A stretch of DNA of 64,000 bases from an uncultured Muribaculaceae bacterium (GTDB lineage: Bacteria; Bacteroidota; Bacteroidia; Bacteroidales; Muribaculaceae): positions 1 through 64,000 of the forward strand of contig CAJTRS010000004.1 in NCBI GenBank assembly GCA_910578805.1. Direction: 5' to 3'. Both the position numbers and the translations under genes were made by a program. Numbering within the stretch: the first letter of the stretch is position 1; each line of letters starts with the position of its first letter. The notes beneath the pieces were generated by a model. It ran no database searches, was not told the origin of the DNA, and saw nothing but the letters and a program-made list of their open reading frames with translations. This document shows positions 44,511 to 54,409 of the stretch, piece after piece.

Positions 44511-45466
44511 AAATCAACGGTTATATCGATGATTCAGCGTTGTTTGTGTCGGAATGGTCTGATGCGAGTCCTTATATCATTGCCCGCACGTCCGGTTCGA
44601 CAGGAACGCCGAAACCTATACGGCTCTTAAAAAGCGACATGGAAAGTTCGGCCCGAATCACATGTGATTTTTTTGGAATCACATCGTCAAGTCTGTTGCA
44701 TCTGCCGCTTTCGCCATCATATATTGCAGGCAAGATGATGATAGTCCGTTCGATCGTTTCGGGGGCTGAACTTATGGTTGAAAAGCCTTCCAACCGTCCG
44801 TTGGCATCTGGTGTGGAGCGCACGATCGATCTTACTGCCGTAGTGCCGTCACAGATTGACGGTTTGTTGGAATCTCCGTCAGTAAGCCGGATTAATTCCA
44901 TGATAATCGGAGGAGCGGCAATTCCGCAGTCGCTTGAACGCAGACTGTTGGATACGCCTATAGAATGTTATGCCACTTATGGTATGACAGAGACATGCAG
45001 CCATGTGGCGTTGCGTAGATTGGGTACGGATACTTACAGGGCTTTGGGAGATGTCGGTTTTGATATTGACGCCCGCGGTTGTCTCATCATACACACACCA
45101 CATCTTTCAGTCGGGTCGGTGTCAACCAATGATGTGGTGGAACTCGTGGATTCAAGATGCTTCAGGTGGAAGGGGCGTTTTGACAACGTAATAAACTCGG
45201 GGGGCATAAAGATATTCCCGGAGGAGGTGGAACGGGCTCTTGGCCGGATTATAACCGACCGGGAGTATTATATCACTTCGCGCAGTAGCGACAAATGGGG
45301 TGAAGAGTTGGTGCTGGTAATAGAAGGTGAAGGTGATGCCGACAGGCTTGTATCGGAAATGGCGTCAATACTTCCACGCTATCATGTGCCTAAACATGTG
45401 GTGTTCTGTCCACGTCTGCGGCGCACATACTCGGGGAAAATAATCCGTGAGTGTCCCGATAATTAG
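44477..45466 (+). CDS. menE: o-Succinylbenzoate-CoA ligase (short form)
   Basis: A 329-residue acyl-CoA synthetase of the ANL family that activates o-succinylbenzoate for MenB. Core motifs are present: ARTSGSTGTPKPIRLL, YGMTETCSHVA, GRFDNVINSGGIKIFPEEVE, and the C-terminal Lys in YSGKIIRE. The N-terminal ~100 residues of full-length ANL enzymes are missing, as in other compact Bacteroidetes MenE proteins I recall. The start is at 44477 or the in-frame ATG at 44498; both overlap menC. The stop overlaps that of the convergent FKBP gene. Confidence 0.88.
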   Translation: MEHTTAFMDTLKINGYIDDSALFVSEWSDASPYIIARTSGSTGTPKPIRLLKSDMESSARITCDFFGITSSSLLHLPLSPSYIAGKMMIVRSIVSGAELMVEKPSNRPLASGVERTIDLTAVVPSQIDGLLESPSVSRINSMIIGGAAIPQSLERRLLDTPIECYATYGMTETCSHVALRRLGTDTYRALGDVGFDIDARGCLIIHTPHLSVGSVSTNDVVELVDSRCFRWKGRFDNVINSGGIKIFPEEVERALGRIITDREYYITSRSSDKWGEELVLVIEGEGDADRLVSEMASILPRYHVPKHVVFCPRLRRTYSGKIIRECPDN

Positions 45467-45858
45467 CCTATTCCAATAAGTTCAACATCGAATATCAGTG
45501 TGGAGCCACCCGGAATCCCAGGTTGCGATCTACGGCCATATCCCAGTTCTGCCGGAATATATATTTCCCATCGGTCACCCACATGCATCTGTTGTAGGGC
45601 TATCTGCCAACCCGGAATCAGTTCGCGTAGCCTGATGGCCAATGGTGCGCCTCCCCGGCTCGAATCAAATTTTTTGCCGTTAATGGTTTTTCCTGTATAA
45701 TGAGCCACGACCACACTGTTGCGTGACGGTGCGGGTGTATCTGGACGTCCCTTTGAGAGGGGTTTGTAGTATATGCCTTTGTCAAGTGGTTTTACACCTG
45801 ATTCTATAGCTTTTGCTTTAAGCCATGATATGTTTTTTTCTGCGTAATCTTTATTCAT
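45463..45858 (-). CDS. FKBP-type peptidyl-prolyl cis-trans isomerase
   Basis: A 131-residue protein with a short N-terminal helix and an FKBP domain (VVVAHYTGKTINGKKFDSS ... IPGWQIALQQMHVGDRWEIY, IPAELGYGRR, GSTLIFDVELIGI). It catalyses proline isomerisation. There is no signal peptide, so it is probably cytoplasmic, unlike many Bacteroidales FKBPs that are lipoproteins. Its stop codon overlaps the end of menE. Confidence 0.9.
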   Translation of the reverse strand: MNKDYAEKNISWLKAKAIESGVKPLDKGIYYKPLSKGRPDTPAPSRNSVVVAHYTGKTINGKKFDSSRGGAPLAIRLRELIPGWQIALQQMHVGDRWEIYIPAELGYGRRSQPGIPGGSTLIFDVELIGIG

Positions 45859-45899
45859 GATTGTAGTTCTTTTCGGTGTAAAGATAGAAAATAAATATG

Positions 45900-45907
45900 T
45901 ATATTTG
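45900..45907 (+). promoter_or_regulatory. Predicted promoter for the GH2 gene at 45959 (-7 box)
   Basis: TATATTTG (TAnnTTTG), 52 bases before the ATG. A second TATCTTTG at 45951-45958 abuts the start codon and would put transcription start inside the gene, so this one is preferred. Confidence 0.5.
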
Positions 45908-45958
45908 TAGTCAGAATAATACTAATAATCAATAATCCAATCAATCTTATTATCTTTG

Positions 45959-48469
45959 ATGAAACGAACCTGTATCATGATGACTGTGCTGGGCATGGCC
46001 GCTTGTGTCTTTGCCCCGCAATTATCCGCGCGGACAGAGCGACTGCTTGACAAAGGCTGGCGCTTTACCCGTCAGGATTCTCCTGAATTTGCGCAAAAGA
46101 CTATCGGTGATGACAAATGGCAATCTGTGACCGTGCCTCATGATTGGGCTATTTATGGCCCGTTCAGTTGGGAAAACGACATGCAGAAAGTGGCTATCAC
46201 TCAAGACGGACAGAAAGAAGCCATGGAGCATGCCGGGCGCACCGGAGGACTACCGTTTGTAGGCACAGGCTGGTACCGTACCGAGATAGAGGTGCCTGAA
46301 CTAACCGATGGGCACCGGGCTACCCTGATATTTGACGGGGCCATGAGCCGTGCCCGTGTGTATGTCAACGGTAAGGAGGCAGGATATTGGCCTTACGGGT
46401 ATAACTCATTTTATTTCGATGTTACCGATCTGCTTGACAAAGACGGAAAAAACACCATAGCCGTGCGTCTGGAAAACTTGCCGGAATCTTCACGTTGGTA
46501 TCCCGGTGCAGGTCTGTACCGCAATGTGCATTTGCTTGTTACTGAGGAAGCCCATATACCGGTGTGGGGGACATATATAACAACACCCAAGGTGAGCAAA
46601 GAGTGGGCCGAGGTGAAAGTGGCCACTGAAATAGTGCTTCCAAAAGGTGTCAACCAGCGTTCGTATTCACTGAAGACTATACTTTTTGGCCCTGAGGGAA
46701 ACGTGGTTGGAGAGAACATAGAGCGTATAGACAATCTGGAATATACGGACAGCACCGTAACTCAAAGCTTTATAGTGATGCGCCCCGAATTATGGTCGCC
46801 GCAGTCACCGTCACTTTACACCGCGCAGACTCAACTTATTTACGGTGCCGACAAAGTGACTGACGAATACGACACCACATTCGGAATCCGCTCGATAGAA
46901 GTTCGTCCGGACGACGGTTTTTATCTCAATGGTGAGAAGACGGTGTTCAAAGGAGTGTGCATGCATTCCGATCTCGGTCCGCTCGGCATGGCTGTGAACG
47001 ATGCCGCCATACGTCGTCAGATACGGATACTTAAGGATATGGGCGCCAATGCCATTCGCACATCGCACAACATGCCGGCTCCTGAACTTGTGAAAGCTTG
47101 TGATGAAATGGGCATGATGATCATGGCCGAGAGCTTTGACGAATGGAAGAAACCCAAATGTAAAAACGGTTATAATCTGCTTTTTGATGATTGGGCTGAA
47201 AAGGACCTTGTAAATCTCATACGCCATTACCGCAACAATCCTTCGGTGGTGATGTGGTGTATAGGCAATGAAGTGTCGGAGCAGTGGCACGAAGGTGACT
47301 GCAAGACGGCTTATTTCCTTCAGAATATATGTCACCGCGAAGACCCCACACGTCCGGTCACTCAGGGCATGGACGGTCCCGATGCAGTACTCAACAATAA
47401 TTTTGCCGCCATAATGGACGTGGCCGGTTTCAACTACCGTCCGTTCAAATATCCCGAAGCCTACAAGAAACTTCCGCAGCAGATAGTACTCGGCAGCGAG
47501 ACTGCTTCCACCGTGTCGTCACGCGGAGTTTATAAATTCCCGGTGGAGCGTAAAGCCATGGCTGTGTATGATGACCACCAGAGTTCCGGATACGACGTAG
47601 AGCATTGCGGTTGGTCCAACCTTCCCGAGGACGATTTCATACAGCATGAGGACCTGCCTTATTGCATAGGTGAATTTGTATGGACCGGTTTTGACTATCT
47701 CGGTGAGCCAACTCCGTACTATACCCAATGGCCGAGCCACAGTTCGCTGTTCGGGATAATCGACCTTGCCGGATTACCCAAGGACCGTTATTACCTGTAC
47801 CGCAGTCATTGGAACAAAGAAGCCGAGACATTGCACATACTGCCTCACTGGACTTGGCCCGGTCGTGAAGGCGAGGTAACTCCGGTATTTGTATATACGA
47901 GCTATCCGGAGGCCGAATTGTTTATCAACGGAGTCAGCCAAGGCCGCCGCAGCAAAGACCTGAGTATAGGGGTCGAGGGAAGTTATACGGAAGAAGCTCA
48001 GAAATCGTTTGAGCGTCAGAAGCGTTACCGCTTAATGTGGTTTGATACAGTGTATCAGCCCGGCGAGGTCACTGTAGTGGCCTATGATAAGAACGGTAAA
48101 GAGGCAGCCCGTCAGACTGTACGCACTGCAGGAAAACCCCACCATCTCGAGTTGGACGTGGATCGTGATAATCTGAAAGCCGACGGCAATGACCTCGCGT
48201 TTATCACAGTGCGTATGGTTGATAAAGATGGTAATCTTTGTCCCGACGCATCGGCTAAAGTGAAGTTCAAGGTCAAAGGATCAGGCTCGTTCGAGGCTGT
48301 GGCCAATGGCGATCCATCTTCGTTGGAATTGTTCCAGAAACCTGAGATGTCGCTCTTCCATGGTCAGCTTAATGCCATAGTCCGTACATCGGAAACGCCC
48401 GGCGAGATAACATTTACGGCTTCAGCTCCAGGAGTAAAATCGGCCACATTGAAACTGACCTCGAAATAA
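45959..48469 (+). CDS. Secreted glycoside hydrolase family 2 (beta-galactosidase-like)
   Basis: An 836-residue exported glycosidase. Signal peptide (MMTVLGMAACVFAPQLSA), jelly-roll sugar-binding domain (LLDKGWRFTRQDSPEF), Ig-like domain, TIM barrel with acid/base E438 in GNEVSEQW and nucleophile E572 in YCIGEFVWTGFDY, then DUF4982-like and invasin-type Ig domains at the C terminus. The NAIRTSHNMPAP segment is a GH2 hallmark. The substrate (galactoside, glucuronide or another) is not clear. It is not flanked by SusC/SusD genes. The ATG at 45959 is chosen over a TTG just before it; an internal ATG at 45977 is also possible. Confidence 0.92.
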   Translation: MKRTCIMMTVLGMAACVFAPQLSARTERLLDKGWRFTRQDSPEFAQKTIGDDKWQSVTVPHDWAIYGPFSWENDMQKVAITQDGQKEAMEHAGRTGGLPFVGTGWYRTEIEVPELTDGHRATLIFDGAMSRARVYVNGKEAGYWPYGYNSFYFDVTDLLDKDGKNTIAVRLENLPESSRWYPGAGLYRNVHLLVTEEAHIPVWGTYITTPKVSKEWAEVKVATEIVLPKGVNQRSYSLKTILFGPEGNVVGENIERIDNLEYTDSTVTQSFIVMRPELWSPQSPSLYTAQTQLIYGADKVTDEYDTTFGIRSIEVRPDDGFYLNGEKTVFKGVCMHSDLGPLGMAVNDAAIRRQIRILKDMGANAIRTSHNMPAPELVKACDEMGMMIMAESFDEWKKPKCKNGYNLLFDDWAEKDLVNLIRHYRNNPSVVMWCIGNEVSEQWHEGDCKTAYFLQNICHREDPTRPVTQGMDGPDAVLNNNFAAIMDVAGFNYRPFKYPEAYKKLPQQIVLGSETASTVSSRGVYKFPVERKAMAVYDDHQSSGYDVEHCGWSNLPEDDFIQHEDLPYCIGEFVWTGFDYLGEPTPYYTQWPSHSSLFGIIDLAGLPKDRYYLYRSHWNKEAETLHILPHWTWPGREGEVTPVFVYTSYPEAELFINGVSQGRRSKDLSIGVEGSYTEEAQKSFERQKRYRLMWFDTVYQPGEVTVVAYDKNGKEAARQTVRTAGKPHHLELDVDRDNLKADGNDLAFITVRMVDKDGNLCPDASAKVKFKVKGSGSFEAVANGDPSSLELFQKPEMSLFHGQLNAIVRTSETPGEITFTASAPGVKSATLKLTSK

Positions 48470-48483
48470 CCTATATATGTTGC

Positions 48484-48505
48484 ATGCCGATATAATCATC
48501 GGCAT
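48484..48505 (+). terminator. Small hairpin after GH2 gene
   Basis: ATGCCGAT / ATCGGCAT arms (8 bp) around a 6-base loop, 15 bases after the GH2 stop. It lacks a T-run; probably a transcript-end or stability hairpin. Confidence 0.45.
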
Positions 48506-48531
48506 AGCGTTAATGCAATATTACAAAATTT

Positions 48532-48573
48532 ATAAGCCGTGGGAATCACTTGATGAGTTTTCCCACGGCTTAT
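48532..48573. terminator. Strong hairpin between GH2 and RND genes
   Basis: Perfect 14-bp arms ATAAGCCGTGGGAA / TTCCCACGGCTTAT with a 14-base loop, between convergent genes. Flanking T-rich sequence on both strands is moderate; probably a bidirectional terminator. Confidence 0.75.
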
Positions 48574-48601
48574 CTTGTATCTATTTTACCGGACGTTCAG
48601 G

Positions 48602-51600
48602 TCATAGATCAGTATTGTCGGATTTGTCTGTCGGTGTGGCGGGATTGAAGAAGTTGCTCAGGTGGCGTTCCCAAAATCTCTGAAGCAATTCCCAGAAATT
48701 TGGGACAAACAGAGTGCCGACAATGGCGTTGACAGCCATTCCGAATACAACAGCCGTGCCAAGCGATATCCTGCTTTCGGCTCCGGCTCCTGAAGCAAAT
48801 AGCATGGGAAGCACTCCGAATACAAAAGCCATTGCCGTCATCATGATAGGGCGGAACCGGATACGGCCTGCGTCAAGAGCGGCTTGCGATATCGGTTGCC
48901 CGGATTTACGGAAATCACGAGCGTATTCTATGATGAGTATGGCGTTCTTTGCCGACAACCCGAGCAGAAGTATTATACCTATCTGTGTGTATATGCTTAT
49001 GCTTTGGCCCATAAACAGACAGCCTATTACCGTGCCGAGAATGGCTGTAGGCATAGATATGATTACGGCCACAGGGTCGGTCAGGCTTTCATATTGAGCG
49101 GCGAGGACGAGCAGCGTCACAATGACGGCAAACAGTATGACTATTGTCACTGTGGTTCCGCCCTGTGTCTCCTGATAGGCTTCACCAGTCCATGCGTATC
49201 CGTAATTTGAGCCTACAGTGTCGCTGACTATCTCCTCCATGGCTTTTATTGCATCGGAGGAACTTAAACCCTTGGCGGGAGTGGCCGTAAGTGAAGCTGT
49301 CTGATACATGTTGTAGCGGTTCACCGACGGTTCACCAGATACCTGTTTTATGCTGGCAAACGAGGCAAACGGTACCATTTTGCCATTAGAATTTCGCACA
49401 CTGAGCCGGAGCACGTCGTCAGGAGTGGAGCGAGCCATGGCCTCGCCTGACAGCAGCACCTGATAAACTCTTCCGAATTCGTTGAAATCGTTGACATAAT
49501 CACTGCTTGTGAAAGCTCCCAATGAACTGTATATATTTTCCATTGTCAGTTCGAGCATATGTACCTTGTCACGGTCAATATCGATGGAATACTGGGGAAC
49601 ATTGCCCTCATAGAGAGTCGTTACAGATGATATGCGCGGGTCTTTGTGTGCGGCGTCGGTAATCTGGGTTATTGCCTGTTTCATATCGTCGGAGCCGCGG
49701 GAACCAATGTTGAGCAGTTGCATCTGTAATCCCGATGATAATCCGAGTCCCGGTATGGCCGGAGGGTTTATTCCGAATATTATCCCTTCCTGAATTCCGG
49801 AACAGGCACGTTCGAACCGGTCGATTATATTATCGACATTCAGATTTTTTGCTTTACGTTCCGACCATGGTTCGAGTGTTACGATTAGAGCTCCAAGATT
49901 GCTGCTGTTTCCTCCTCCGAGAAAAGAGAATCCTGATATGGATATCACGTTTTCCACACCCGGAATCGCGAGCAGACTGTCAGTAGCGCTGTTTATTACA
50001 GCTTCTGTGCGCTCAAGCGATGCTTCCGGCGGAAGCTGTACAGACCCCATGAAATATCCCATATCCTCCTGTGGAATGTAAGAGGTGGGCATTTTCATGA
50101 ATCCCCAGAAAGCCGCTCCCGTGATTATGAAATATACGGCTATAGCCACCCACGGACGTTTAAGGAATGTGCCTACGATCTTGATATATCCGTTTAGTGT
50201 GGCACTATATCCTTTATTGAACCACTGATATGGTTTGAACCGAGTGGTGCCCGTGCGTGGTTTCAGAAACAGCGCGCACATTGCCGGTGTGAATGTAAGC
50301 GCGTTGAATCCCGAGAATGCCGTGGATACGGCAATGGTGAGGGCAAACTGTTTGTATAGTTCACCTGTGATGCCTGATATAAAGGCTGTGGGGATAAAAA
50401 CGGAAAGAAGCACGAGTACTTCGCCGACGACCGGTCCTTGAAGCTCAGTCATAGCCTTACGGGCGGCTTCACGCGGACTCATTAGTTTTTTGTCCACAAT
50501 ACGCGCACAGTCCTCCACCACCACTATTGCGTCATCGACCACTATCGCTATGGCCAGTACCAATCCGAAAAGTGTAAGGGTGTTGATGGTGAATCCGAGC
50601 AGTTTCATTACCGCGAATGTGGCTATAAGAGATACCGGTATTGTTATCATCGGTATTATCACCGCTCTCCAGTTCTGTAGAAACAGCAGGATCACAAGCA
50701 TCACTATCAGCGTGGTTTCAACAAATGTGACCAGCAGATCATCTATGGATTCCACCACAAAGTCGGTAGTGTTTTCAATAATCCGGTATTTTATTCCATC
50801 GGGAAAATACTGCTGTAGCTCATTGAGTTTGGCCGTTACCCTGTTGGCCACTTCGAGTGCATTGGCTCCCGGTAGCTGATATATGCCGAGCACTCCGGCT
50901 TGCTTGCCTGATACACGCGAAATGTTGCCGTAGGAATCGCTTCCGAGTTCCACCCGGGCTATGTCACGCAATCGTAGTATTCCTCCGTCGGGTGAGGTCC
51001 TCAAAATGATGTTTCCGAATTCTTTGGCTGAGGTAAGTCTTCCTTGAGATGTTAGTGTAAACTGAAACGGAGTAGCCGAATTCTGCGGTTCAGCTCCGGC
51101 ATCTCCGGCCGATACCTGCATGTTCTGGGATTCGATAGCGGTTCTGACATCGGCAACGGTTATGTCGCGCTGACGCATAAGATCGGGGTTGAGCCACACA
51201 CGCATGCTGTAATCGCCGGCGCCGAATGCCCCTACCTGTCCCACACCATCTAACCTCGACAGTTCATCGACAAGATTCAGTTTGGCATAGTTGGTGAGAT
51301 AAAGGGCGTCGTAGCGCTGTGGATCGTCGCTCTCCAAGGCTATGAACATTATTATGTCAGAAGACCGCGATGTCACCTCTATACCTTGCTGCTTTACTGA
51401 TGCCGGAAGCGATGGTTCGGCACGCGACACACGGTTCTGTACCTTTACGGTTGCCATGTCGAGATCGGTTCCGGCCTCAAATGTGACAGTGAGCATATAT
51501 GAACCGTCAGACCCTGAAGAAGAACTCATGTACATCATGTTTTCCACTCCATTGACCTGTTCTTCTATAGGCACGCCGATGGTGGAGGCCACGGTCTGAG

Positions 51601-51763
51601 CGTCGGCTCCGGGATATGTGGCCGACACCATGACGGTAGGCGGTGTGATGTCGGGATACTGTGCCACAGGAAGTGACCTGATGGTTATCATTCCGGCCAG
51701 TAGCATGAAAAGAGCCAGTACTATGGCGAATATGGGTCTGTTGATGAAGAATCTGGAAAACAT
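48602..51763 (-). CDS. RND multidrug efflux transporter, inner-membrane pump (HAE1/AcrB type)
   Basis: A 1053-residue proton-driven exporter with twelve membrane helices and two large periplasmic loops. Family features: N-terminal [54 protein letters not shown] with the proton-relay Asp pair in TM4, and [24 protein letters not shown]. It is the last of three genes: outer-membrane factor, adaptor, pump. The drugs carried are unknown, and no regulator sits beside it. Confidence 0.95.
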   Translation of the reverse strand: MFSRFFINRPIFAIVLALFMLLAGMITIRSLPVAQYPDITPPTVMVSATYPGADAQTVASTIGVPIEEQVNGVENMMYMSSSSGSDGSYMLTVTFEAGTDLDMATVKVQNRVSRAEPSLPASVKQQGIEVTSRSSDIIMFIALESDDPQRYDALYLTNYAKLNLVDELSRLDGVGQVGAFGAGDYSMRVWLNPDLMRQRDITVADVRTAIESQNMQVSAGDAGAEPQNSATPFQFTLTSQGRLTSAKEFGNIILRTSPDGGILRLRDIARVELGSDSYGNISRVSGKQAGVLGIYQLPGANALEVANRVTAKLNELQQYFPDGIKYRIIENTTDFVVESIDDLLVTFVETTLIVMLVILLFLQNWRAVIIPMITIPVSLIATFAVMKLLGFTINTLTLFGLVLAIAIVVDDAIVVVEDCARIVDKKLMSPREAARKAMTELQGPVVGEVLVLLSVFIPTAFISGITGELYKQFALTIAVSTAFSGFNALTFTPAMCALFLKPRTGTTRFKPYQWFNKGYSATLNGYIKIVGTFLKRPWVAIAVYFIITGAAFWGFMKMPTSYIPQEDMGYFMGSVQLPPEASLERTEAVINSATDSLLAIPGVENVISISGFSFLGGGNSSNLGALIVTLEPWSERKAKNLNVDNIIDRFERACSGIQEGIIFGINPPAIPGLGLSSGLQMQLLNIGSRGSDDMKQAITQITDAAHKDPRISSVTTLYEGNVPQYSIDIDRDKVHMLELTMENIYSSLGAFTSSDYVNDFNEFGRVYQVLLSGEAMARSTPDDVLRLSVRNSNGKMVPFASFASIKQVSGEPSVNRYNMYQTASLTATPAKGLSSSDAIKAMEEIVSDTVGSNYGYAWTGEAYQETQGGTTVTIVILFAVIVTLLVLAAQYESLTDPVAVIISMPTAILGTVIGCLFMGQSISIYTQIGIILLLGLSAKNAILIIEYARDFRKSGQPISQAALDAGRIRFRPIMMTAMAFVFGVLPMLFASGAGAESRISLGTAVVFGMAVNAIVGTLFVPNFWELLQRFWERHLSNFFNPATPTDKSDNTDL

Positions 51764-51799
51764 ACCGGAGTGGGTTTTAAGGAAGATGGGAATTATCGG

Positions 51800-52906
51800 T
51801 CATTCAGTCATGACAGGTGTGATTTTCATACCCTCACGGACTTTAAGAAGCGCCTTTGTCACGTAACGGTCATCGGGCGATAGCCCGGATAGAATTACTC
51901 TCATGGAGTCTTGCACGGTTTCACCGATGGTGACCGGAGTGTAAACCACGGTGTTGTAGTCTGTGACTGAATATACATATTTGCCAAGTTGATCGGTGGA
52001 TATGGAGGCGTCTTTTATGAGTGTGGCATGAGGCAGTGTCATTATGGGGAATTTTACATTGACATACATACCGTCGCGTAGTTCGCCGTCAGGGTTGTCT
52101 ATGTTGGCAATAATCTGGAGTGTACCTGTCGATGGATCGACTTCGGGTGATATGTATGAAAGCTTGCCGGAGTAGTTGTGTGGTGTCTTTACGGCAAATT
52201 CCATAGGGATTGAATCAAGTTTCAGATCAAGTGCGTCTTTACCTTTAAGCATTTCCTGTACACCTTTGTCATCGATATTAAAGTTGGCACGTACCACAGC
52301 GTCCTCATAGAGTGTGGCGAGCCTGACGGGTGAAACTTCTCCGTTTATGTATGCTCCCACACTGAATGCCGGTGCTGTTATGTGTCCGTCGAACGGTGCG
52401 GTAATATGACAGTAACCTAAATTGTCGAGAGCAGTCTGCAATGCCGCCTCCGCATTTTTTATGTTGGCGGCGCTTTGTTCCATGGTGTTTTTAGCTTTGT
52501 TGACCTGTATCTGGGCCACTGCATCGCGGCTAAGGGCATTAAGCATAGAAGAATACTGAGTCTTGGAATATTCATAGTCACTCTTGGCCGTTTCGAGGGC
52601 TGCGCGTGCCTGATTTACGGCATCACGGTATTTGGAGTCCTCTATAGTGAACAGTAGTGTGCCTTTCTTCACAAATTCGCCGTCGGAATAACGTTTCGAT
52701 GTTAGACTGCCACTGACACGGGCCACGATATCCACTGAATTATTGGCCGTCAGGGTCCCGGGATATGTGTTATAGACGGTTATACTGTCAGTAACAGCGT
52801 GCGCCACATCGATGCTTGGTGATGCCGTTTCTGTGCCGGCATTCGACCGCGTACAAGCCACGGTCAAAGCCATTATGAATGCCGAGTATAGGAAAGAGCG
52901 TTTCAT
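51800..52906 (-). CDS. RND efflux periplasmic adaptor subunit (AcrA/MexA type)
   Basis: A 368-residue membrane fusion protein with a lipoprotein-like N terminus (SAFIMALTVACTRSNAG; Cys in the lipobox), lipoyl halves (VDIVARVSGSLTSKRYSDGE and YCHITAPFDGHITAPAFSVG), a coiled-coil hairpin (about 105-160), and a beta-barrel end. It links the pump with the outer-membrane factor. It begins 13 bases after the outer-membrane gene. Confidence 0.92.
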   Translation of the reverse strand: MKRSFLYSAFIMALTVACTRSNAGTETASPSIDVAHAVTDSITVYNTYPGTLTANNSVDIVARVSGSLTSKRYSDGEFVKKGTLLFTIEDSKYRDAVNQARAALETAKSDYEYSKTQYSSMLNALSRDAVAQIQVNKAKNTMEQSAANIKNAEAALQTALDNLGYCHITAPFDGHITAPAFSVGAYINGEVSPVRLATLYEDAVVRANFNIDDKGVQEMLKGKDALDLKLDSIPMEFAVKTPHNYSGKLSYISPEVDPSTGTLQIIANIDNPDGELRDGMYVNVKFPIMTLPHATLIKDASISTDQLGKYVYSVTDYNTVVYTPVTIGETVQDSMRVILSGLSPDDRYVTKALLKVREGMKITPVMTE

Positions 52907-52919
52907 AATATATTATGTG

Positions 52920-54329
52920 TTAGTTTATGTTGTCGATAGTCCAGCCTCCGCCCAAAGCTTCATAAAGGTTAATCAGCGACCGTGAGGCAGTACCTTTGGT
53001 GATAACAAGCTGGTCAGTATATTGGAGTAGATTGATCTGTGCATCGGCCACTTCGGTAAATCCTGTGAGTCCCTGTTTGTACAGGTCAAGTGACAGGTCA
53101 AAGGCTTCTTTGGCGTTTTCCACAACAGACGATAGACTTTCTATGGCCTGAAGTGACATAGAGTAACGTGTGAGGGCATTTTCCACCTCTTCTATGGCTG
53201 TGATTACACTGAGGTTATAATTGTCAATCGATGCCATCATGTTTTCACGGGCCGAAGCCACGGCGGCGTTTCTGGCAAAGCCGTCAAAAATGGTCCATGT
53301 CAGTCGTGGAGCTATGGAATAATCCATGGAGCGTTTACGCGGCAAGTCGCCGATGTCATGTGAGCTGAACCCTATTGAGCCTGTTATGGACAGTGATGGA
53401 AAGTAATCTTTTTTAGCGACACCCAATGCCGCAGCCTGTGCCGATAGTTGGAATTCCGCTTGGGCTATATCGGGTCGCCGGCGCAGGATATCCATGGGTA
53501 CTCCTATACCTACAGCCTTTGAATAAGCTGGAATAGGGGCATCGTTGGTCAGATCAGCGGATAGGTGTTCAGGAAATTCACCGATAAGTATTGCGAGTGA
53601 GTTCAAGGCTACGGTTATCGATATTTTTATGGAAGGGATCGATGCCTCGGTCGAATAATAGATGGTGGAGGCCTGTGCCACATCGAGTTTTGAAGACAGT
53701 CCTGACTCATAGCGGGCCTGAGTTATTTTCAGAACCTTATCCTGTGACTGTAGGTGTTTTTGCGCTATCTGCAACCGGGTCTGGGCGGCTCGGAGCTGTA
53801 CATATGTGTCGGCAATGTTTGCACAAAGCGCCACCATCGCCGCCGCATATTCAGCCCTGCTTGCCTGCCATAGATTTTTCTTTTGTTTTGACTGTGCGGA
53901 TATACGGCCGAAAATGTCGATTTCCCATGACATGTTTAGACCGGCGGAAAAATAAGATGTGTTGGCCGGCGGAATAGAATGACTTGTCATGTTGCCTGAA
54001 GTGCGTGAGGCATTCCAGCCGGTATCGAGTCCTATAACGGGATAGTAGCCCGATTGTGACATACGCATTTCCTGGCGTGATATGGCCATGCGGTGGGCAG
54101 CCTCTGAAAGATTGTAATTATTTTTTACGCCGAGTGTGATAAGTGAGTCGAGTACAGGATCGTTGAAACCTTTCCACCACGAATCTTCATCGGGAAATGT
54201 CTGGGAATATCCGTTGTCGTAATATTGCCAGGAGGAGGGCATGGCTGACGATCTCAACTCTTCGGCCACGGACGTGCCGGATAAGAATATTGACGCGGAT
54301 AGAAGTCCTATAAATATGTTGAAACGCAT
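52920..54329 (-). CDS. RND efflux outer-membrane factor (OprM/NodT type)
   Basis: A 469-residue TolC-family channel with a signal peptide and two OEP repeats. N-terminal WWKGFNDPVLDSLITLGVKN and the middle IPAYSKAVGIGVPMDILRRR-like motif mark the NodT family; AQTRLQIAQKHLQSQ and SARENMMASIDNYNLSVITA are the coiled coils. Unlike many OprM-type proteins, a lipobox Cys is not evident. First gene of the efflux operon. Confidence 0.92.
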   Translation of the reverse strand: MRFNIFIGLLSASIFLSGTSVAEELRSSAMPSSWQYYDNGYSQTFPDEDSWWKGFNDPVLDSLITLGVKNNYNLSEAAHRMAISRQEMRMSQSGYYPVIGLDTGWNASRTSGNMTSHSIPPANTSYFSAGLNMSWEIDIFGRISAQSKQKKNLWQASRAEYAAAMVALCANIADTYVQLRAAQTRLQIAQKHLQSQDKVLKITQARYESGLSSKLDVAQASTIYYSTEASIPSIKISITVALNSLAILIGEFPEHLSADLTNDAPIPAYSKAVGIGVPMDILRRRPDIAQAEFQLSAQAAALGVAKKDYFPSLSITGSIGFSSHDIGDLPRKRSMDYSIAPRLTWTIFDGFARNAAVASARENMMASIDNYNLSVITAIEEVENALTRYSMSLQAIESLSSVVENAKEAFDLSLDLYKQGLTGFTEVADAQINLLQYTDQLVITKGTASRSLINLYEALGGGWTIDNIN

Positions 54330-54409
54330 AATATAAGTTCTGATTATGGATTAACATAATTAAAACTTATTTATGCGCTCGTAAGTTTGGGTTAGAATCT
54401 AATTTAACA

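Noticed and set aside
48477..48683. A 68-codon plus-strand frame after the GH2 gene
   Set aside because: It spans two terminator hairpins and the end of the RND gene; the codons come from the hairpin sequence.
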